DNA of 8,838 nt from an uncultured candidate division Zixibacteria bacterium (GTDB lineage: Bacteria > Zixibacteria > MSB-5A5 > GN15 > FEB-12), in the NCBI GenBank assembly GCA_913009765.1, contig CAJVYT010000166.1, positions 1-8,838 of the forward strand, given 5' to 3'. The position numbers and the translations under genes are program-made. How positions within the stretch are numbered: the stretch's first letter is position 1; the number at the start of each line of letters is the position of its first letter. Under the pieces are notes generated by a model. That model was not told where the DNA came from. It made no database searches and saw only the letters and a program-made list of their open reading frames with translations. Below, in pieces: positions 5,195-8,838 of this stretch.

Positions 5195-6439
5195 TCAATG
5201 AACTACCTTTGCTATTTTCTTTAATGTTTCTTTACTATCACCAAACGTACAAATTGCATCACAATGCTTGCGTAAATCAGAAAATAGAATGTAATGAATT
5301 TCTATATTGTTACCTCTGATAGAAGGACGGCTTAATTGCAATACCAGTTCTTTTTCTCGCTTGTCTGGAATAATAAGAAACAATGACGAGGGGGCTTCAG
5401 AAAATGAAAAATGTAAATCGGTAAGCCTGAGAATCCCTGAGTATATTGATGTACTTTTTTCCACCTCAAAAGCACCAATAATTTTACTTGTGCCTTTTTG
5501 AAACCAGATTACATCAATGAGCGCAATCGTGCGGTTAGTATCTTTTTCAACCCCAATATCTGGAAATTTTGACAAACTTATAAATGAAAAGTTATTTCCT
5601 TCATGACATCTTGAACGGTCATTTGATGCACTAATAACATCATAGCCTAATGAATGACCAATTCTTAAAAGGTGATACTGCATTTCAGTATGTAAATCTT
5701 CCTCCTCCTTCTCGCCCATAACTTCTTTATGCCGCTTCCTAAGGAGCTTTTCAATTTTCAATTGTTCTTTTTCAGAAAGTGCTCCCTCATCTCCAACCAT
5801 TATTTTTTTGACACCTATATCAAACAAGAAGCCGGAAAATGCACCGAGATCCTTAGACAGTAAGTTTCTGTATTGTTTGTTTTTTTCAACAATCACCTCC
5901 CGCATACGAAGGTACTCCGTCCACGATCCTTGTTTAACTTTATCTTTGAATAAGTGATTAAACCCTCTCATTATTGCCGTGTTACATGGTGGAATAATTT
6001 CAGGGTGGAGAAAGTATAAAATATTAGCAACCGCTGGCCCCAGCCCCTTAATTTTTCTTTGATCGAGATGGATTATTTCTTTTATTATTTGCTCTTCTTT
6101 TGTGGCGTTATAACAGTTTTCAAGAAACTGGCCAAATGCCATTTTATTTTCTTCATTCTCGTAAATATCTGGAATTCGAAGTTTTGGCTTCCAGTAAAAA
6201 GCGTGTGATGCCCCCATAAAGACTTGCTTTTGTTCCGTGATACAGTTTAAAACAAATTCCAGAGACGACCCTTTATAGTCATTTCCAAATTCCCTAGCCT
6301 TAATGTCTTGTATTACTTTTTGAACTCCGCGCTTTATTGAGCGAAAAGCCTTCAAACGCTCATCATTATTGATGAACCAAGTATTGAATACAGCCTCTTC
6401 ATCCGATTTATACTTGCCAAGCAACTCTTGTAATTTCAT
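5195..6439 (-). CDS. Helix-hairpin-helix plus PD-(D/E)XK-like nuclease, candidate restriction/defence enzyme
   Basis: 414 aa from the chosen start. The N-terminal half contains IKGLGPAVANILYFLHPEII (residues 130-149), a helix-hairpin-helix element like that of HhH-GPD DNA-binding proteins, followed by LGAFSGFLFDIGVKK. A charged linker (EKEQLKIEKLLRKRHKEVMG, about 224-243) leads to a C-terminal domain with HTEMQYHLLRIGHSLGYDV (E252, Q254), IALIDVIWF (D309) and GAFEVEKSTSIYSGILRLTD (E325, E327, K328). That order fits a PD-(D/E)XK nuclease with an E-x-E-K variant. The specific family is not named with certainty; a restriction-like or DNA-damage role is inferred. The frame opens at 6472 in the attC, but GGAG at 6445-6448, five bases before the ATG at 6437-6439, fixes the start. 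No methyltransferase is in the window. It is linked to the downstream 131-aa gene by a dead attC. Confidence 0.8.
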   Translation of the reverse strand: MKLQELLGKYKSDEEAVFNTWFINNDERLKAFRSIKRGVQKVIQDIKAREFGNDYKGSSLEFVLNCITEQKQVFMGASHAFYWKPKLRIPDIYENEENKMAFGQFLENCYNATKEEQIIKEIIHLDQRKIKGLGPAVANILYFLHPEIIPPCNTAIMRGFNHLFKDKVKQGSWTEYLRMREVIVEKNKQYRNLLSKDLGAFSGFLFDIGVKKIMVGDEGALSEKEQLKIEKLLRKRHKEVMGEKEEEDLHTEMQYHLLRIGHSLGYDVISASNDRSRCHEGNNFSFISLSKFPDIGVEKDTNRTIALIDVIWFQKGTSKIIGAFEVEKSTSIYSGILRLTDLHFSFSEAPSSLFLIIPDKREKELVLQLSRPSIRGNNIEIHYILFSDLRKHCDAICTFGDSKETLKKIAKVVH

Positions 6440-6468
6440 ATTTACTCCATATCTCGGATTTTTATTGC

Positions 6469-6533
6469 ACATAACCGTTCAGTTAACTGGCGCCGCGTTT
6501 TTTGCGGCGTCCATGTTTAACTGCTGGTTATAA
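6469..6533 (-). other. attC site of the DUF1330-like cassette (65 bp)
   Basis: R'' is TTATAAC (GTTATAA at 6527-6533), complementary to the cassette start, and R' is GTTATGT (6469-6475). The arms GTTAAC-TGG-GCCGC pair with GCGGCG-CCA-TTTAAC around a T-run loop. R'' is followed by CAG rather than the usual AAG. The upstream gene's reading frame continues through the site. Confidence 0.92.
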
Positions 6534-6871
6534 ATTTCTTTCATCAAGTCTTCCGGGAAAGCGTGCCGACTTAAATAGCATCTCACTCTTTCAAATATTT
6601 CATCTTCCATCTTTTTGAATTCTGGTGTGTCAATTGCCGCAATTGCAGAACGTGCGATTTCTTCACTCTCGAATTTTACGATTTCTATTCCGGTTGGACA
6701 GCTCTCACCTTCACTGCCATACACCCAATCAAAGGCGTGATTATGAAATATATATTCGGGGCGATATTTCTCCATTATGTCGTTTATAGACTTTCTATAT
6801 GCCTTTAGCTTTGAAAATGAACCGGGTAAAACCCATAGTTCCGTGACTAAAAATACCGAATTATCATCCAT
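6479..6871 (-). CDS. DUF1330-like dimeric alpha-beta barrel protein, C-terminus encoded by attC
   Basis: A 130-aa protein. The first 105 residues fit a ferredoxin-like dimeric alpha-beta barrel of DUF1330/antibiotic-monooxygenase style: an opening strand (VFLVTELWVLPGSF), helix (KLKAYRKSINDIMEKY), strand (PTGIEIVKFESEEIARSAI) and a last helix (TPEFKKMEDEIFERVRCYL). The biochemical role is unknown. The frame does not stop before the attC: the R'' bases are read as Tyr-Asn, so roughly the last 17 residues (NQQLNMDAAKNAAPVN) come from the recombination site, and the TGA lies near its far end. The start ATG is 27 bases from the cassette edge with only a weak GGA upstream. The family assignment is moderate, from pattern recall. 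Confidence 0.7.
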   Translation of the reverse strand: MDDNSVFLVTELWVLPGSFSKLKAYRKSINDIMEKYRPEYIFHNHAFDWVYGSEGESCPTGIEIVKFESEEIARSAIAAIDTPEFKKMEDEIFERVRCYLSRHAFPEDLMKEIYNQQLNMDAAKNAAPVN

Positions 6872-6891
6872 TGCTTAAATTCCGATGTGAT

Positions 6892-6957
6892 TTATAACGT
6901 TAGAATTAAAGGGCGCCGCGGCATTTTGCGGCGTCCATTTTAAATGACTTGTTATGC
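6892..6957 (-). other. attC site of the HEPN-like cassette (66 bp)
   Basis: R'' is GCATAAC (GTTATGC at 6951-6957), complementary to the cassette start TTATGC, and R' is TTATAAC on the plus strand at 6892-6898. The arms AATTAAA-GG-GCCGC pair with GCGGC-CC-TTTTAAAT around GGCATTTT. Its core closely resembles that of the site at 6469-6533. Confidence 0.93.
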
Positions 6958-7533
6958 ATTTTCTCCAACAGACTCTAGCTGTGTACTTAGTATTTGCCGC
7001 ATCATTATAAGTGAGAACTTTACACCATCTTTTTCTTCGACCATGTCTTTTAAAAATATTTTATTGTTGCCGTATTCTTTAGGAAAATGGATGCTCATGT
7101 ATGTCATTTTTTTATTTTCAGCTTCCCAGAAACGATACTTTACTTCTTCGTGGCCAGTATACTTTTTAAGAAAGCGATCAATAGTTAAGCCTTCTTTTTG
7201 CCAATTTACTAATTCCTTACTAACCCAAACATCATTCCAAGTTTCGAACACTGGAAAGTGTGCGAGTATGTTGCGTACAAATTTAAATAAAGGGCCTCCA
7301 ATTTCTGACTCCATTGGAGGACGCTGTTTTTTAATTGCTTCTAGTACATGTGTAAATGGCTCATAAGCTAGGAGTTCCGCATAAACTGAAAATATATGGG
7401 ATACTTTACTGAACCGATACCACTCTTCTTTTTTCCAGAACTCCTCGTTCATTATTTCATCAAACAGGTCATAGAATCTGTTGTAACCAAGCGATAAAAA
7501 TAACTCTTCAGATTTGTTTGGTCTTTTATCCAT
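6952..7533 (-). CDS. HEPN-like protein with R-N-x3-H motif, candidate ribonuclease/toxin
   Basis: 193 aa, all soluble, mainly helical. FKFVRNILAHFPVFETW (about residues 83-99) contains R87-N88-x3-H92, the Rx4-6H motif of HEPN-fold ribonucleases, with a polar residue after Arg as in active members. It is flanked by helices (SHIFSVYAELLAYEPFTHVL before; SKELVNWQKEGLTIDRFLKK after). HEPN proteins act as RNases in toxin-antitoxin and antiphage systems; the function here is inferred from the motif. No nucleotidyltransferase partner is encoded nearby. The frame extends to a TTG at 7578 inside the upstream attC. The ATG at 7531-7533 is the best start, though no strong Shine-Dalgarno is visible. The stop TAA lies in the attC R'' box. 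Confidence 0.72.
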   Translation of the reverse strand: MDKRPNKSEELFLSLGYNRFYDLFDEIMNEEFWKKEEWYRFSKVSHIFSVYAELLAYEPFTHVLEAIKKQRPPMESEIGGPLFKFVRNILAHFPVFETWNDVWVSKELVNWQKEGLTIDRFLKKYTGHEEVKYRFWEAENKKMTYMSIHFPKEYGNNKIFLKDMVEEKDGVKFSLIMMRQILSTQLESVGENA

Positions 7534-7571
7534 GCTCAGGGCTTCTATGATGCATAACGCCATGCTCAGGG
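7530..7571. repeat. Direct repeat of CCATGCTCAGGG (two copies)
   Basis: The 12-mer is found at 7530-7541, covering the start codon of the HEPN-like gene, and at 7560-7571, in the arm of the adjacent attC, 18 bases apart. A 10-base part (CCATGCTCAG) recurs at 4645-4654, just upstream of the ATPase-TOPRIM start. Confidence 0.7.
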
Positions 7572-7636
7572 GCAGCAAAAAGTAGAGCGAGGAACGAGCG
7601 AAGCTTTTTGCTGTCCGCTGGAGCTACTTGTTGGGC
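7552..7636 (-). other. attC site of the two-gene membrane/secreted cassette (85 bp)
   Basis: R'' is GCCCAAC (GTTGGGC at 7630-7636), complementary to the cassette's unusual start TTGGGC, and R' is GTTATGC (7552-7558). The arms GCTC-AG-GG-CAGCAAAAAG pair with CTTTTTGCTG-CC-CT-GAGC. The terminal loop (7583-7601) is purine-rich. Confidence 0.93.
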
Positions 7637-8067
7637 TTTTTCCTCAATGAATATATATGGGTTTCCCAAAGCTGGTTTCTCGCTATCCAACTTTTAATGG
7701 TTAACTTTCCATCTGAAATTAAGAATTCAGACTTGTCTCCACTGTACATATTATCTTTATTTATTAGTGTGCCTTTTTTATCAGATAGCCATTGCACTTT
7801 AAATCTATCATTTCTTGAATCGTGTTTGGTTCTCGAGTGCTTGCTTTTCTGAAGCGTAGCTGTAACTACAGTATTTATTATATTTTCTTTGACTTTGGTT
7901 ATGGTTATTGATGATTTATATTTATACAGATCATTATGTGTCATTTTAAGAGAACCTTTTTCAACGACAAATCCAATACCTGAAAATGTCCCCATAGGAA
8001 ACTCCGCAGCTATGATTGGTGCTGATACGAACAGCATGAATACTATCAAATACGACCTGATTTTCAT
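7624..8067 (-). CDS. Exported protein of unknown function
   Basis: A 147-aa protein with a clear Sec signal peptide: MKIR, a hydrophobic core (SYLIVFMLFVSAPIIA), probable cleavage after IAA at about residue 21. The mature part of about 126 residues is strand-rich, starts EFPMGTFSGIGFVVEKG and has repeated Lys/Ser/Thr-rich segments (YKYKSSITITKVKENIINTV, KSKHSRTKHDSRNDRF). No cysteines are seen after the signal, so it is not a lipoprotein. I do not recognise the family; a small periplasmic beta protein is likely. It lies 13 bases downstream of a small membrane-protein gene with no attC between, so the pair shares a transcript and cassette. A purine-rich AGAGAG precedes the ATG. The stop TAG lies within the attC arm. 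Confidence 0.8.
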   Translation of the reverse strand: MKIRSYLIVFMLFVSAPIIAAEFPMGTFSGIGFVVEKGSLKMTHNDLYKYKSSITITKVKENIINTVVTATLQKSKHSRTKHDSRNDRFKVQWLSDKKGTLINKDNMYSGDKSEFLISDGKLTIKSWIARNQLWETHIYSLRKKPNK

Positions 8068-8080
8068 TTTGTCTCTCTTT

Positions 8081-8269
8081 TCAATCTTCTACTTTTAAAC
8101 CAAATATCTTTGCTAAGAACAAGATTATTACCATACCCATAGCACCTGCTAACCCGGCACCAAATAAGAAAAATATAACACCTGCTGTTGCACCATAATT
8201 TGACCATACTAGATATGTGGCACCTATAGTGCAGCCCCATATAACGATAAACATTAATATCTTGAACAT
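8081..8269 (-). CDS. Small two-helix inner-membrane protein
   Basis: A 62-aa protein made almost entirely of two hydrophobic segments: FKILMFIVIWGCTIGATYLV (residues 2-21) and, after SNYGAT, AGVIFFLFGAGLAGAMGMVIILFLA (about 29-53), ending with a short charged tail KIFGLKVED. Small cassette membrane proteins of this shape are common but have no assigned role. The second helix is rich in small residues (GAGLAGAMG), suggesting helix packing or oligomerisation. The ATG is only 15 bases from the cassette edge, with a weak Shine-Dalgarno (GGG then TGATAA). It is the first gene of a two-gene cassette with the exported protein downstream, hinting that they work together at the envelope. Confidence 0.75.
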   Translation of the reverse strand: MFKILMFIVIWGCTIGATYLVWSNYGATAGVIFFLFGAGLAGAMGMVIILFLAKIFGLKVED

Positions 8270-8278
8270 GATTTATCA

Positions 8279-8375
8279 GCCCAACGTTTTGCTCAGCGGC
8301 AACTCAAAGTGGCGCGTTTTTGCGGAAGCAAAATAAGTGCCTCTTTGAGTTGTCCGCTGGAGCTATTTGTTATGC
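8279..8375 (-). other. attC site of the GFA-like cassette (97 bp)
   Basis: R'' is GCATAAC (GTTATGC at 8369-8375), complementary to the cassette start TTATGC, and R' is GTTGGGC (8279-8285). The arms GCTC-AGCGG-CAACTCAAAG pair with CTTTGAGTTG-CCGCT-GAGC, followed by a long variable terminal part. It is the longest well-formed attC here. Confidence 0.93.
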
Positions 8376-8813
8376 TTTTTCTCTTGTTGCCCATAGCTCC
8401 ATTAGCTCAGAATATTCTGGTTGTTTTTCATATTTTGGAATTGAGCCATCAAAACAAACCCATGGTTGTGCGCTTCGGGTCCATAAGTGTGCTATTGGTT
8501 TAAACCAATTTGTTTCTTTAAAAGTACCCGGTTTTATAGACATAAGGTTTGGAAATTTATCTGCTGTAAACCAAAGCGTTGTGCCACAATGATTACAACG
8601 ATGCCTTTGTACTTTTTCTCCGTTGTATATAACTGTATTTACGGATACTTTACCTTTTACTATTTCCACATCTTTTTGATTCACCACCATTGCGAGACCA
8701 AATGCTGTTCCCGATGATGTTTGGCAGTCGGTGCAGTGACACGTATAGCATGTAAGTGGTTCTCCATCGAATTGATAGACTATTGCTTTACATTCACAGT
8801 TTCCAGTATGCAT
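8370..8813 (-). CDS. GFA/CENP-V family zinc protein
   Basis: 147 aa from the chosen start. It has the family's cysteine plan: C6-x-C8 (GNCECKA), C25-x-C27-x2-C30 within CYTCHCTDCQ, and C73-x2-C76 (HRCNHCGTTLWF), which bind zinc ions in the beta-tent fold. Named for glutathione-dependent formaldehyde-activating enzyme, most members have no proven activity, so a formaldehyde role should not be assumed. The length is typical. The C-terminal half (SIKPGTF, HLWTRSAQPW) also matches the family. The frame opens at an ATG inside the attC R' box (8832-8834), but the ATG at 8811-8813 has AAAGGA at 8821-8826 upstream and is preferred. The stop TAA is inside the attC. Transcription must come from upstream beyond the window. 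Confidence 0.92.
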   Translation of the reverse strand: MHTGNCECKAIVYQFDGEPLTCYTCHCTDCQTSSGTAFGLAMVVNQKDVEIVKGKVSVNTVIYNGEKVQRHRCNHCGTTLWFTADKFPNLMSIKPGTFKETNWFKPIAHLWTRSAQPWVCFDGSIPKYEKQPEYSELMELWATREKA

Positions 8814-8830
8814 TACGTTTTCCTTTGTGA

Positions 8831-8838
8831 GCATAACG
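8831..8838 (-). other. Partial attC (R' end) of the next cassette at the window edge
   Basis: GCATAACG matches the R' end of the other sites (G^TTATGC on the minus strand) and complements the R'' of the GFA cassette at 8369-8375. The rest of the site lies outside the window. Confidence 0.8.

Noticed and set aside
6440..6472. ATG start 11 codons upstream for the PD-(D/E)XK protein
   Set aside because: It lies in the attC R' box; GGAG just before the later ATG is the better initiation signal.
8320..8592. Plus-strand frames opposite the GFA gene
   Set aside because: Overlap the zinc-binding core of the GFA protein on the other strand and start within an attC.
1..8838. CRISPR array or insertion sequence explaining the repeats
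   Set aside because: The palindromes are spaced by whole genes, differ in inner sequence and end in RYYYAAC/GTTRRRY boxes; no transposase or regular spacers are present.

Overview
The window is a stretch of a gene-cassette array from an integron, most likely the large chromosomal (sedentary) kind found in marine or environmental gammaproteobacteria. The host call is an inference from AT-rich, low-density cassette content and from attC variety; no host core gene is present. All real genes lie on the minus strand. Most are separated by imperfect palindromes of 57-97 bp whose ends read RYYYAAC and GTTRRRY, which are attC sites. One internal check supports the boundaries. In every cassette with both ends intact, the first six bases after the crossover G are the complement of that cassette's own R'' box (for example TTATAT with ATATAAC, TTGGGC with GCCCAAC, TTAGCC with GGCTAAC). 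Because attC follows the gene, the integrase and attI should lie beyond the right edge.

Layout from right (attI side) to left: a GFA/CENP-V-like zinc protein; a two-gene cassette with a small membrane protein and a secreted protein; a HEPN-like protein with an R-N-x3-H motif; a DUF1330-like small protein whose frame runs into its attC; a large helix-hairpin-helix plus PD-(D/E)XK-like nuclease joined through a collapsed 19-bp attC remnant to an unknown 131-aa protein; a 609-aa SMC/ABC-type ATPase fused to a TOPRIM/DUF4435-like domain (OLD or PARIS-like); a small winged-helix-like protein with clustered cysteines; an 84-aa exported protein; a MazF/PemK toxin-antitoxin pair with its own promoter and operator; a YdeI/OmdA-family protein; and a degraded toxin-antitoxin cassette in which the BrnT-like toxin has lost its start while the CopG-type antitoxin is intact.

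Functionally the segment is rich in candidate defence and stabilisation genes: a fused ATPase-nuclease, a PD-(D/E)XK protein, a HEPN protein and two toxin-antitoxin modules (one broken). Nearly all cassettes leave only 15-40 bp between attC and start codon, so they have no room for a promoter. The toxin-antitoxin cassette at 1341-2019 has the only convincing promoter seen, which could also transcribe the two cassettes downstream of it. The most noteworthy points are the single-gene ATPase-TOPRIM cassette, the HhH/PD-(D/E)XK protein stapled to an unknown partner by attC collapse, and the coincident loss of an attC end and a toxin 5' end near 650.
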